In this document: positions 43,394-52,365 of the stretch, one piece after another
How the letters are laid out: each line of letters starts with the position of its first letter
How positions within the stretch are numbered: the stretch's first letter is position 1
Origin: Emticicia aquatilis
GTDB taxonomy: Bacteria; Bacteroidota; Bacteroidia; Cytophagales; Spirosomataceae
Direction of reading: 5' to 3'
DNA length: 64,000 bases
NCBI RefSeq assembly: GCF_014644295.1
Contig: NZ_BMKK01000009.1
Span: 204,829-268,828 of the forward strand
Program-made: the position numbers and the translations under genes
Notes under the pieces: model-generated
What the model saw: the letters and a program-made list of their open reading frames with translations, nothing else
The model's database searches: none
Told to the model about the DNA's origin: nothing

Positions 43394-44629
43394 ATGGCAT
43401 TAAACTATATTTGGGTAGCTTTTTTTCTGATTGCATTTGTCGTTGCATTATTCAAACTCATTTTTTTGGGCGATACCGAGATTTTCAAAATCATCATCGA
43501 AGGAATGTTCGATTCCTCAAAAATTGCCGTCATGGATATTGCCTTGCCACTGGCGGGTGTAATGACTTTTTTCTTAGGTATTCTGAAAATTGGTGAAGAA
43601 GCAGGTGTTATTCGTCGCATGGCTCGCATCATTGCTCCGTTTTTTAGCAAACTGTTCCCAGAAGTTCCGAAAGACCATCCAGCCAACGGACAAATGATTA
43701 TGAATTTTTCGGCAAATATGCTCGGTCTGGATAATGCCGCAACCCCGTTTGGTTTAAGTGCAATGCAAAGTTTACAAGAGCTGAATCCGAGCAAAGATAC
43801 AGCTTCAAATGCCCAAATTATGTTTATGGTGCTACACAGTGCAGGGCCTGTGCTTATTCCATTGAGTATTATGGCTCAGCGTGCCATCTATAATGCCGCC
43901 GACCCTGCCGATATTTTTATACCAGCTTTGATTTCGGTATATGTGGCCACCCTTACGGGTATGCTTTTTGTGGGAATCAAACAACGAATCAATTTCTTTG
44001 ACAAAACCCTGCTTTCATGGCTTTTGGGACTTACTGGCTTCATTGGCTTCGTACTTTGGTATTTTTCTCGTTTACCAAAAGAAGAAATCGAAGTGACATC
44101 GAAAGTTATAAGTAACATGATTTTGTTTGTGTTCATCATAGGTTTTGTAGGTGGAGCAGTCTATAAAAAAGTGAATATTTTTCCTGTTTTTATTGAAGGA
44201 GCAAAAATGGGTTTTGAAACATCAATCAAAGTACTACCTTACTTAGTTGGGCTTTTGGTTGCCATTGGTGCATTCCGCAATTCGGGTGCATTAACTTATA
44301 TTGTAGATGCTTTGAAGTGGATTTTCAGTTTGACGGGCATGAATACCGACTTCACTGATGCTCTACCAACTGCTCTCATGCACCCTTTGAGCGGCAGTGG
44401 CTCAAGAGCGATGATGATTGACTCGATGAAAACCTTTGGAGCTGACTCATTTGTTGGGCGTTTATCGTGTGTGTTTCAGGCTTGTTCTGATACTATTTTA
44501 TATGTATTGGCTCTATATTTTGGTTCTGTCAATATCAAAAACACACGTTATACGCTCGTAGCTGGGCTTTTGGCCGATTTGGCAGGGGTCATTACGGCCA
44601 TCATCGTTTCGTATATATTCTTTTATTGA
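43394..44629 (+). CDS. SpmA/SpmB-type nucleoside-recognition-domain membrane protein
   Basis: 411 residues, ten or so membrane segments. Two repeated Gate/nucleoside-recognition domains: SSKIAVMDIALPLAGVMTFF near 45 and YLVGLLVAIGAFRNSGALTY near 285, a fusion of the two spore-maturation-type proteins; LGLDNAATPFGLSAMQSL and MHPLSGSGSRAMMIDSMK are family landmarks. In non-spore-formers its function is unknown; transport of a small solute is plausible. Confidence 0.9.
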   Translation: MALNYIWVAFFLIAFVVALFKLIFLGDTEIFKIIIEGMFDSSKIAVMDIALPLAGVMTFFLGILKIGEEAGVIRRMARIIAPFFSKLFPEVPKDHPANGQMIMNFSANMLGLDNAATPFGLSAMQSLQELNPSKDTASNAQIMFMVLHSAGPVLIPLSIMAQRAIYNAADPADIFIPALISVYVATLTGMLFVGIKQRINFFDKTLLSWLLGLTGFIGFVLWYFSRLPKEEIEVTSKVISNMILFVFIIGFVGGAVYKKVNIFPVFIEGAKMGFETSIKVLPYLVGLLVAIGAFRNSGALTYIVDALKWIFSLTGMNTDFTDALPTALMHPLSGSGSRAMMIDSMKTFGADSFVGRLSCVFQACSDTILYVLALYFGSVNIKNTRYTLVAGLLADLAGVITAIIVSYIFFY

Positions 44630-44710
44630 TTTGCAGGCTCTTTGTGGTATATCTTTATTAATTTGATGTGCCACAAAGATTTTTCAAGCACCGAAAGTCG
44701 TTAATTAACC

Positions 44711-46624
44711 ATGAAACTAAAACTTATCTCCTTATTACTATTATTAGTAAGCTTTCGTCTTGCGGCCCAAGATAAAAGCCAAGGAGATGTGATTTTATAT
44801 GATGGTACGTGGCGAGAACTTGAACTACCCGAAGGTATCTACTACCTACCCGAACTAACCGAAGCGTATTCGATTGAAAAATTAGCCAACTTCCCGCAAG
44901 TTTATCAATTTCAAAAAGCAAAAGGTAGTGTTCCTACTTATTGGGCTGGTGGCCGACCCTATTGGTTTCGGATTGAGCTGAAAAATACGACCAATATGAT
45001 TCAAGATTTGCTTGTTCATTTACATCTTTCGCTTTATGATAATGTAGAATTTTATGTAGTAGAGAAAAAACAAGTAATCGACCACCAAACATTAAACTGG
45101 AAAATACCGCAACAAAATCGCCGCATCAAACACCGTGATTTTATATTTCCTACAACTATACAGCCTCGTCAGGAAGTTGCCTATTACATAAAACTTCGTA
45201 AGAACTTTGGTTCGATTTCCTTTCCGCTTACTATTTGGGAAAAAAATACGTTTGACTACTACTACCCTACCAAAGACCATTTTGGGTGGGGATTTATTTC
45301 GGGGATTTTCTTATTTGTGTTTTTCGTTTCGGTGCTTTTATCGTTGGTTTTCAACGAAAAACTTTATCTATACTACGGAATTTACGTATTGGCTGCCCTT
45401 TGCTTTATCTACACCATGCAGGGCTACTTTATTCGTGTTTATGGAGATGGAAGCTTCGGTGTTGAAGGCGATAAAGTCCGATACATTGCCACGATGCTAC
45501 TCATGATTTGTAATATTCTTTTCATTAGAAGCTATTTACGGTGGGATTTGCTCAAAAACCAGCTATTTCAATGGTATAGTAATTTCTTTATCATTTCTTT
45601 TAGCTTGCTTATTGTAATTAGCCTTATCGACAATCTGATTTTCAATAATTACTTATTTAATACCTTCACTACATCTATTACGTTTTTGGTCAGTTTAGGT
45701 TTTTCTATTCCTCCATTTTTTGTATTCGGAACAACAATTTATTGCATTTACATCAATCATTTTAAGAAAGACGCCACTTACTATCTTTTAGCAAATTTGC
45801 CGGTATTTTTTGTAGCATTTTATTCTGGACTTAGTACTTACGAGTTTCTTCCAGGTAGTTATTTAGCCGGAATCGACTTTTTTGTAATCGCATTCTTGAT
45901 TGAAATTATCGCGTTGAGTGGAATGTTAGCTTACCGTGTAAAAATCATGCAAAGCATTAGCGAAAACCTTTTGATTGAAAAAAACCTCATCCAACAGCAA
46001 CGTACTCAAGCAGTTTTGGAAGCCGAAGAACGTGAACGCATTCGTATTGCCCGTGACCTACACGATGGTATAGGACAAACTTTGGCAGCGGCCCGCATGA
46101 CGCTTGGCAACTTTATGTCACAAAAGAAAATTGAGTCGCCTGAGATGCACAACTCGCTCGATTTGCTCGAAGATAGTATCAAAGAAATTAGAGAAATCTC
46201 GCACAATATGATGCCGAGTTCACTGACGAAATTTGGGCTGAGTTCGGCACTAAAGCAATTTACTAATAAGATAAATGCTGCTGGAAAACTCGAAATAGAA
46301 CTGCAAATTGTGGGTTTCAAAGAACGCTTTGATGAAAAAATAGAGTTAATGTTGTATCGCATCGTTCAAGAAATTATCAGTAATATTATCAAACACGCTG
46401 AGGCTAAGAAGGTAAACATCGAACTTGTTCGGCACGACGACGAACTCATTCTTATCATAGAAGATGATGGTTGTGGATTTGATACCGCTAACACAGAAAA
46501 TCATGGGATTGGACTAAAAAACATTGCAACTCGTGTCGAATATCTAAACGGAAATGTTAATTTTGATTCTTCAATAGGAAGAGGCACAAGTGTTGTGATT
46601 GAAATTCCCTTGAATTTAAACTAA
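44711..46624 (+). CDS. 7TMR-DISM sensor histidine kinase (NarL-type)
   Basis: 637 residues: signal peptide, extracellular 7TMR-DISMED2 domain (about 25-170: YFRIELKNTTNMIQDLLVHL-like, LHLSLYDNVEFYVV), seven membrane helices (about 190-410), a short linker, HisKA_3 dimerisation domain with phospho-acceptor H451 in IARDLHDGIGQTLAAARMTL, and a HATPase (EIISNIIKHAEAKKVNIEL, IIEDDGCGFDTAN, NHGIGLKNIATRVEYLNG). Its stop overlaps the response-regulator start by one base, so they form a translationally coupled pair. Confidence 0.95.
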   Translation: MKLKLISLLLLLVSFRLAAQDKSQGDVILYDGTWRELELPEGIYYLPELTEAYSIEKLANFPQVYQFQKAKGSVPTYWAGGRPYWFRIELKNTTNMIQDLLVHLHLSLYDNVEFYVVEKKQVIDHQTLNWKIPQQNRRIKHRDFIFPTTIQPRQEVAYYIKLRKNFGSISFPLTIWEKNTFDYYYPTKDHFGWGFISGIFLFVFFVSVLLSLVFNEKLYLYYGIYVLAALCFIYTMQGYFIRVYGDGSFGVEGDKVRYIATMLLMICNILFIRSYLRWDLLKNQLFQWYSNFFIISFSLLIVISLIDNLIFNNYLFNTFTTSITFLVSLGFSIPPFFVFGTTIYCIYINHFKKDATYYLLANLPVFFVAFYSGLSTYEFLPGSYLAGIDFFVIAFLIEIIALSGMLAYRVKIMQSISENLLIEKNLIQQQRTQAVLEAEERERIRIARDLHDGIGQTLAAARMTLGNFMSQKKIESPEMHNSLDLLEDSIKEIREISHNMMPSSLTKFGLSSALKQFTNKINAAGKLEIELQIVGFKERFDEKIELMLYRIVQEIISNIIKHAEAKKVNIELVRHDDELILIIEDDGCGFDTANTENHGIGLKNIATRVEYLNGNVNFDSSIGRGTSVVIEIPLNLN

Positions 46625-47262
46625 TGTCAGGTAGTAAGTTACAAATTTTAATTGTTGATGACCACCAAATTCTACTGGATGGCATTGAAGCTATGCTACA
46701 TGGTGTAGGAGACTTTAAGGTAATCGGTAAATGCTCCGACGGCAACTCTGCATTAAATTTTCTGAACGAAAATCCAGTCGATATTGTACTGACCGACCTA
46801 TATATGCCCAAAATGACGGGCATGGAACTTACGCAAAAAGTAAAGAAAAAATTTCCCAACGTAAAGGTATTGGCACTTTCGGTTTCGTACGATGTATCTA
46901 TCGTGCATGATTTAATTGATGCAGGAATTTCTGGTTTTATTATCAAAACCATCGGTCGTGACGAACTCATTGAAGCCATCAAAACAATTGCCCAAGGCAA
47001 TATCTACTTTAGCCGAGAAGTATCAAACGAAATTCTGCGAAGCTTATCAAATAGAACCGAAGAAGAAACCTATCACCTCACCGAACGAGAGATTGAAATT
47101 GTAAAACTCATTGCCCAAGAACTCTCCAATGCCGAAATTGCCGACAAGCTTTGTATCTCAGAGCGAACAGTCGAAACTCACCGAAAAAATATCTACCGAA
47201 AAACCAATACAAAGACCATTGTGGGTCTTATTAAGTATGCCGTTGAGCATAAATTAATCTAA
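46624..47262 (+). CDS. NarL/FixJ-type LuxR response regulator
   Basis: 212 residues: receiver domain with phospho-acceptor D58 (VLTDLYMPKMTG) and conserved Lys in FIIKTIGRDEL, then LuxR HTH LTEREIEIVKLIAQELSNAE and IADKLCISERTVETHRKNI. Partner of the upstream kinase. Target genes are not visible; the two candidate small ORFs just downstream are possible targets (speculative). Confidence 0.96.
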   Translation: MSGSKLQILIVDDHQILLDGIEAMLHGVGDFKVIGKCSDGNSALNFLNENPVDIVLTDLYMPKMTGMELTQKVKKKFPNVKVLALSVSYDVSIVHDLIDAGISGFIIKTIGRDELIEAIKTIAQGNIYFSREVSNEILRSLSNRTEEETYHLTEREIEIVKLIAQELSNAEIADKLCISERTVETHRKNIYRKTNTKTIVGLIKYAVEHKLI

Positions 47263-47548
47263 TTCCTTCTTAGAAAATTACAAATATACGTACTGGCACG
47301 GATATAAGTTTTGAAAAAATACCAAAACTGGGGTATTGTATGGGAGCATTCGTATAACGAAATTTGTATCAACGAAAAGCGTAACAGTATAGCCATGAAA
47401 ACATTGCCATTTGCAAATAAATCCGCAGGAGGCACCCATTATATAAAAGTGATAAAAGTTTTAGTTCTTTGTTTATGAAAAAAAATTTCAATGTGCTTTC
47501 AACCTTTTAATGATAATTTGAATCATTATATAAAAAGCAAAAAAGACC
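47263..47548. other. intergenic stretch with candidate 27-residue ORF
   Basis: About 285 bp between the response regulator and the 29-residue ORF. It contains the short ORF at 47395; no further hairpin or repeat is clear apart from A-rich tracts. Confidence 0.4.
47395..47478 (+). CDS. candidate 27-residue small ORF
   Basis: MKTLPFANKSAGGTHYIKVI followed by KVLVLCL, with a hydrophobic end. No family recognised, no terminator of its own. It may be an untranslated leader of the next ORF. Low confidence. Confidence 0.25.
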   Translation: MKTLPFANKSAGGTHYIKVIKVLVLCL

Positions 47549-47638
47549 ATGAAAAAATTATTTTACGAACATCTCGACGAACTTCTCTTTGTATCAATCT
47601 TTGTAGTGATAGTTGCCATCAATGCGTGTAAAGCATAA
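47549..47638 (+). CDS. candidate 29-residue membrane peptide
   Basis: Starts MKKLFYEHLDELLF, then the hydrophobic VSIFVVIVAINAC-type segment and ends in a Lys. Such an amphipathic start plus single hydrophobic helix resembles small membrane peptides. An intrinsic terminator begins 2 bp after the stop, as if this were a complete transcription unit. The gene is too short for homology arguments; expression is not shown. Confidence 0.45.
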   Translation: MKKLFYEHLDELLFVSIFVVIVAINACKA

Positions 47639-47639
47639 A

Positions 47640-47681
47640 TTAAAACCACCATTTTTCCATTTGACAAAGTGGTGGTTTTAA
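47640..47681. terminator. intrinsic terminator after small ORF
   Basis: TTAAAACCACCA pairs perfectly with TGGTGGTTTTAA around an 18-base loop; the stem begins right after the 29-residue ORF stop. Confidence 0.85.
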
Positions 47682-47826
47682 TAATCAACAGCAGTTTGAC
47701 GAGAGCAAAAGCAAGAGCCGCTTGATTCTTGCTTTTCTAATTTTTTTGAAATTTTCTATTACTATTCATACAGTTTTTCCTCTTATCCCAAAAAGATAGT
47801 GTCGAATCCCAAATGTTTTGTACAAA

Positions 47827-47854
47827 AAAAGCAGTTCCTAAAAAAACTGCTTTT
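47827..47854. terminator. terminator of glutamate-synthase-like gene
   Basis: AAAAGCAGTT with AACTGCTTTT around an eight-base loop, after the minus-strand stop codon at 47875. Confidence 0.8.
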
Positions 47855-47874
47855 CTTTTTTATGTAAGCTGATA

Positions 47875-49428
47875 TTAGTTTTTTCCACCCAAATACGGGC
47901 TTTCCAATAATTTTTTCAAACCTTCAAATTTTACAGGAGTTTTCTGATATTGATAGGTAGTTCGTAAAGATTGCGTACGATTATTATCTCCCATTGCCAC
48001 ATCAACATCGTCCATCATAAATTGACTCGGATGTTCATAGCCGCAGGCATGACAAATATCCAAAATTTCTTTAGTCAAGGTCTTTACATAATTGTAGAAG
48101 CGTTCGCTCTTCAGAGTTGGGTCAATACCACCTTGCAACCACTTATTTTGCGTAGCAACACCACTCGGACAACGATTAGTATGACAAACTTGTGCTTGGA
48201 TACACCCAATCGACAACATTGATTCACGCCCAACATTTATCACATCGACACCCATCGAAAAAGCCATAATTGCTGTATCTGGTAAACCCAATTTGCCCGA
48301 ACCGATAAAAGTAATTTTATCATTCAATTCTCTTTTCTGGAAAATACGATAAACCGATGAAAAAGCATACACAAATGGCAGAGAAACGTGGTCGGCAAAA
48401 CTTGGAGGAGCAGCACCCGTGCCACCTTCTCCCCCATCAATCGTAATAAAATCGGGGCCTTTACCAGTTTTTTTCATCAAATCAGCCAATTCTTCCCACA
48501 TTTCAAGCTTTCCTACTGCCGATTTTATACCAACAGGCAATCCTGTGGCATTAGCCATCAATTCAATGAAATCAATCATTTCTTTGATGTTAGAAAACGC
48601 ACTATGATAAGCAGGAGAAATTACATCCTTGCCCATCGGTACATGGCGAATCTCGGCCAATTCTTTGGTAAGTTTTGAAGCTGGCAAAACTCCACCTTTT
48701 CCTGGTTTTGCACCTTGCGAAAGTTTGAGTTCTATCATCTTGATACAAGGGTTATCTTGGCATAGCTTCACCAATTTTTCTAACATGAAGTTACCGTCGT
48801 CGTCTCGGATTCCGAAATAAGCTGTGCCAATATTTAGCACTACATCAGCTCCGTTTTTATGGTAGGGCGAAAGGCCGCCTTCGCCAGTATTATGATAGCA
48901 CCCAAACTTTGCTGCTCCCTTATTCATCGAATCAATGGCCGTAGCCGAAAGCGAACCGTAGCTCATTCCCGAAATATTGACTACTGATTTTGGCAGAAAA
49001 GGCTTCTTACGATTATGGTATTCGCCCACCACCTTTGCCGACGGACAGATGTAGGGATTTTCGAGATTTGGATGCCCTTTAGGTAGTTTATAAGGTAATA
49101 AGGCTGGTTTTATGAAATTATAGCCCGCACTATACATATCTTGGTCAGTGCCAAAACCTTGAAAATTGTTTTCTTTTTTCGAGGAAGCATATATCCAAGA
49201 GCGTTGACGACGATTGAAGGGTAATTCTTCTCGGTTATTGGCCACTATATACTGACGCAATTCTGGCCCTACACTCTCAATAAAATATCTTAAATGCCCA
49301 ATAACAGGGAAATTGTGCTGAATAGTGTGTTTCTTTTGAAGAATATCTCTGATAAAAAGTATGAGCAAAAAGGCAATAATATAAGCCCACCAAGCTATAC
49401 TACTAAAAAATTGTCCAATGGATTCCAT
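47875..49428 (-). CDS. FMN-binding glutamate-synthase-family protein with membrane anchor
   Basis: 517 residues from ATG MESIGQFFSSIAWW (the longer frame overlaps no signal-type sequence). The start has a membrane helix (AWWAYIIAFLLILFIRDIL). The rest is the GltB-type central/FMN domain: NISGMSYGSLSATAIDSMNK, KFGCYHNTGEGGLSPYHKNG, TIDGGEGGTGAAPPSFAD, the FMN/Gly loop IGSGKLGLPDTAIMAFSMG, and the 3Fe-4S Cys cluster CIQAQVCHTNRCPSGVATQN. There is no glutaminase domain, so it is not a complete glutamate synthase; the membrane anchor and use of some other electron donor are inferred. Confidence 0.93.
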   Translation of the reverse strand: MESIGQFFSSIAWWAYIIAFLLILFIRDILQKKHTIQHNFPVIGHLRYFIESVGPELRQYIVANNREELPFNRRQRSWIYASSKKENNFQGFGTDQDMYSAGYNFIKPALLPYKLPKGHPNLENPYICPSAKVVGEYHNRKKPFLPKSVVNISGMSYGSLSATAIDSMNKGAAKFGCYHNTGEGGLSPYHKNGADVVLNIGTAYFGIRDDDGNFMLEKLVKLCQDNPCIKMIELKLSQGAKPGKGGVLPASKLTKELAEIRHVPMGKDVISPAYHSAFSNIKEMIDFIELMANATGLPVGIKSAVGKLEMWEELADLMKKTGKGPDFITIDGGEGGTGAAPPSFADHVSLPFVYAFSSVYRIFQKRELNDKITFIGSGKLGLPDTAIMAFSMGVDVINVGRESMLSIGCIQAQVCHTNRCPSGVATQNKWLQGGIDPTLKSERFYNYVKTLTKEILDICHACGYEHPSQFMMDDVDVAMGDNNRTQSLRTTYQYQKTPVKFEGLKKLLESPYLGGKN

Positions 49429-49467
49429 GTAGATATATGAATAGAATGTTGATGTGGCAAGATACAA

Positions 49468-50497
49468 GGATATTTCAATTCAAACAAAAGGTTTGAATTT
49501 TAGCACTAAATTTTAACCGAAATCTAATTTTTTTGACAAAAAACAATAAAATTATTAAACGGATACATTTTACTATAAAACACACATTGATAAGCAATTA
49601 TAAAACCCTAAAAAAGTAGTTTTTTGAAGAAGTAAAACAAAAAAACGGCTTGCAAGAAAACTTAAATGTGACGTATTGACGTATATGAGGTCAGAATAAC
49701 AAACGCTCAAAAAAAGAAAAATGGAGCTGAAACCAACCCCATTTTTACTGACAATTGCTATTGAGTGAATATTGTTATTATAAAATAATTACTATTGAAA
49801 ACATAAATTGAGTGAGACCTTTTTGAATTAAAGTTAATTACCGAGTGTTCCCTAAATTTGTTTAGAAGTCCATTCGATGTCCCCCCTTTTTGAAAACACA
49901 TAATTATTATTGAATTGTATTTTTCTTATAAATACTACTGAGAAGAAATAAAACCATGAAGAGAAGTTACTCAATCATTTTAGAAGTTTTTTCGCTCAAT
50001 AGATTTACTCAAAAATATACTGTAACCCAAAAAATCACTTCCAACACCCCCCACAAACGAGTATTTGTACTTAGTTATTAGGAAAGCATGAATTCTCGCT
50101 AATGGAGGGGTTGGAGTGACCATTACGATGTCCCACCTTTTACAATGAAATAATCGTACCAATTATGATTTATGCCAGTTAAATGACACCTTATCTATCT
50201 GATGAATAGGGTTTTGAAGCGGTATTTAGACAAGAAAAGTATTGAATTTTGACAAGAAAATTTACCATTAGATAAGAATTCTAAGATTTGTTACCTTTTG
50301 ATAAGATTTTTTAAGAAATTTGATTTATTCATTTAATTATCTCTCTAAAACTCTGTAATTTTAACAAAAAAAATAAATAAATTATTCAGCGGTAGCAAAG
50401 TTACTTTCCTAATAACAGTGGCATAGATTTTGATAAGGCTGACCGATTTATGAGTGAAATAAAAATTGTACTATTCTAACAAACGGAAACAAGAAAA
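49468..50497. other. 1-kb region without a convincing gene
   Basis: AT-rich. It contains a partly repeated sequence: GTCCATTCGATGTCCCCCCT (from 49869) and GACCATTACGATGTCCCACC (from 50118), suggesting duplicated remnants. The open frames here are short and unlike known proteins. Confidence 0.4.
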
Positions 50498-50719
50498 ATG
50501 AAGGCTGCTGCAAAAACAACCCTTAATTCAATGGACGAAGTATTGCACGAAATCAATACTTTGGTTGCTCAACAAGAAAAAGAAGATTACGCCAAAATTT
50601 TTATGGCAAAGAGTAATTTGAGCATGACTTACCAATCAAACTTTTACGTAGAGATTATGGATGTAACCACCACTTTGCAAAACCGAAGCAACGTGTGGAA
50701 CGCAGATATAACTTTCTAA
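50498..50719 (+). CDS. 73-residue conserved-looking orphan protein
   Basis: MKAAAKTTLNSMDEVLHEIN then TLVAQQEKEDYAKIFMAKSN: helical N-terminus, beta-like middle. A purine-rich AACAAGAAAAATG precedes the start, suggesting a real leader. The C-terminal four bases overlap the converging GNAT gene. No family recognised; coding supported by size, composition and leader only. Confidence 0.45.
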   Translation: MKAAAKTTLNSMDEVLHEINTLVAQQEKEDYAKIFMAKSNLSMTYQSNFYVEIMDVTTTLQNRSNVWNADITF

Positions 50720-51186
50720 GGTAATCTAAGTTCCATTTCGTCGCCCGTAAGGCGAAAACCAAATTTTTCATAGATAGGTCGGCCATCGTCCGAAGCATGT
50801 AGCGAAATCCTCTTATAACCACGATTAATAGCTTCTTGCAGAATATAATTAAAGACCGTCTTCCCCACACCTTTACCCCTCCATTGACGTAACGTATAAA
50901 TATTAAGTATATAGGCAATTTTGCCATCTATAAGAGTAAATCCAGGAGTAATCTGGAAAAAACACAAGCCACTTGTAGCTACGATTTCAGAATCGTAAAT
51001 GGCTAACCATGCTACAAATTCATCGGCTTGCATGGCTCTTAATAAATAATCTCGCAAAGAGCCGCTAAGTTGCTCTTCGCTGTATTGGTGTGTCTCAGCA
51101 GGTTGAACTTCACGTAAGAATTCGATGCGGAGACGCACCAATTCATCAAGGTCATCAAGCGTTGCTTTTCGGTAAGAAACTTGCAT
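50716..51186 (-). CDS. GNAT-family N-acetyltransferase
   Basis: About 156 residues from ATG MQVSYRKATLDDLDELVRLR; 20 residues of an upstream frame are repeat-derived. GNAT motif A: AYILNIYTLRQWRGKGVGKT with the acetyl-CoA loop RGKGVG, then RISLHASDDGRPIYEKFGF. The substrate is unknown. The C-terminus overlaps the opposing small gene by 4 bp. Confidence 0.9.
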   Translation of the reverse strand: MQVSYRKATLDDLDELVRLRIEFLREVQPAETHQYSEEQLSGSLRDYLLRAMQADEFVAWLAIYDSEIVATSGLCFFQITPGFTLIDGKIAYILNIYTLRQWRGKGVGKTVFNYILQEAINRGYKRISLHASDDGRPIYEKFGFRLTGDEMELRLP

Positions 51187-51189
51187 AAT

Positions 51190-51270
51190 TAATTGAGAAT
51201 TGAGAATGGATAATGAATAATTGTGATAAAAATCCCTAATTCTCAATTATCCATTCTCCATTATAAATTA
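51190..51270. repeat. short-word inverted repeat, family C
   Basis: AATTGAGAATTGAGAATGGA followed by TAATGAATAATT on one side, and its near reverse complement TCTCAATTATCCATTCTCCA on the other, with about 16 bp between. It covers the region upstream of the GNAT gene and the stop of the nucleotidyltransferase gene. Confidence 0.7.
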
Positions 51271-52149
51271 ATAAAGTCCTGATAATTTTTGTAATGCCTC
51301 CATCACGGTCGGTTTATCTTCTGGATAAGTTACGCCAAACCACTCTGACTCATTTGAAAAAACTTTACATTTTCCTAAACCGTTTTGAATTAAATAAGTC
51401 ATTACGGTCGGGATATAAAACTCGGCTTTTGGTGAGTCGATGTTTTTTACTGAATATTCCTTAAACATTTCGTTGATTACGGGGAATACATTTGGCATAA
51501 AACCCCAGAAATTCATCGAAACTGGCGTATTTTCTGGTAAAGTTGTCAATGTTTCGCCTTCTTCAAATACGATTGTGTTATCTGCTTGGCGGTAAATTTT
51601 CGTACGCTCAGTAACAACTTCTAAATATCCATTTTCATCCACTTCACAAACTCCTCTTGAAACCGAACCATTTTCCGATAAAGTATTCTTGATTTGATAC
51701 CCCACCATTGCATGACAAGTTTCGTCGGTATTATTGGTCAAGAAATCGGCCATGATTTTGAAACCTTCGTAACCATAAAAATCATCGGCATTGATAACCG
51801 CAAATGGCGTGCTGGTTTGCTCCCATGCACACAATACTGCATGGCCAGTTCCCCAAGGTTTTGTGCGTTCTACTGTTCCGAGTTCGGGAGCTACGTATTT
51901 TTGTACACCTTGAATCGCAAAATCGTAGTCTATTTTTCCAGCCAATTTCGGCCCAAATATTTCTTCAAAATCTGCTTTTAGCTCTTCTCTAATAATAAAA
52001 ACAATTTTCCCAAAACCTGCCTTGATGGCATCATGCAACGAATAATCAATGATTGTTTCGCCATTAGGTCCAAATTTATCTAATTGTTTAATTCCACCAT
52101 AACGGCTGCCCATTCCTGCAGCTAAAATAAGAAGTGTTGGTTTTGACAT
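51268..52149 (-). CDS. nucleotidyltransferase-family (sugar-nucleotide) enzyme
   Basis: 293 residues. The N-terminal NTP-binding motif LLILAAGMGSRYGGIKQLDK, then FAVINADDFYGYEGFKIM (metal Asp) and TKPWGTGHAVLCAWE are typical of sugar-1-phosphate nucleotidyltransferase-like enzymes. In Bacteroidota this length class is annotated generically; its sugar is unknown. No glycan synthesis genes are adjacent. Confidence 0.85.
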   Translation of the reverse strand: MSKPTLLILAAGMGSRYGGIKQLDKFGPNGETIIDYSLHDAIKAGFGKIVFIIREELKADFEEIFGPKLAGKIDYDFAIQGVQKYVAPELGTVERTKPWGTGHAVLCAWEQTSTPFAVINADDFYGYEGFKIMADFLTNNTDETCHAMVGYQIKNTLSENGSVSRGVCEVDENGYLEVVTERTKIYRQADNTIVFEEGETLTTLPENTPVSMNFWGFMPNVFPVINEMFKEYSVKNIDSPKAEFYIPTVMTYLIQNGLGKCKVFSNESEWFGVTYPEDKPTVMEALQKLSGLY

Positions 52150-52365
52150 GAATCTATCTGATTTATTTGAAAGTTAGTTTTTAAAGTTTATCTAAAGTCT
52201 ATAAAAAAGTATCAAATTTGTACTATTATTATAAGTTTTATAAAAATCGCTTTTATATTTCTCCACAAATTTACAAAACACTTTTCGGACTGTCAGTAAA
52301 ACTTTAATTAATAATAATTGTTAAGTTGACACTTAAAAGATAATTTTGCTAAAAATCTAACAAAT

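Noticed and set aside
49980..50162. 60-codon minus-strand frame in the 1-kb gap
   Set aside because: Unlike any known protein, no leader, lies over the duplicated CGATGTCCC block.
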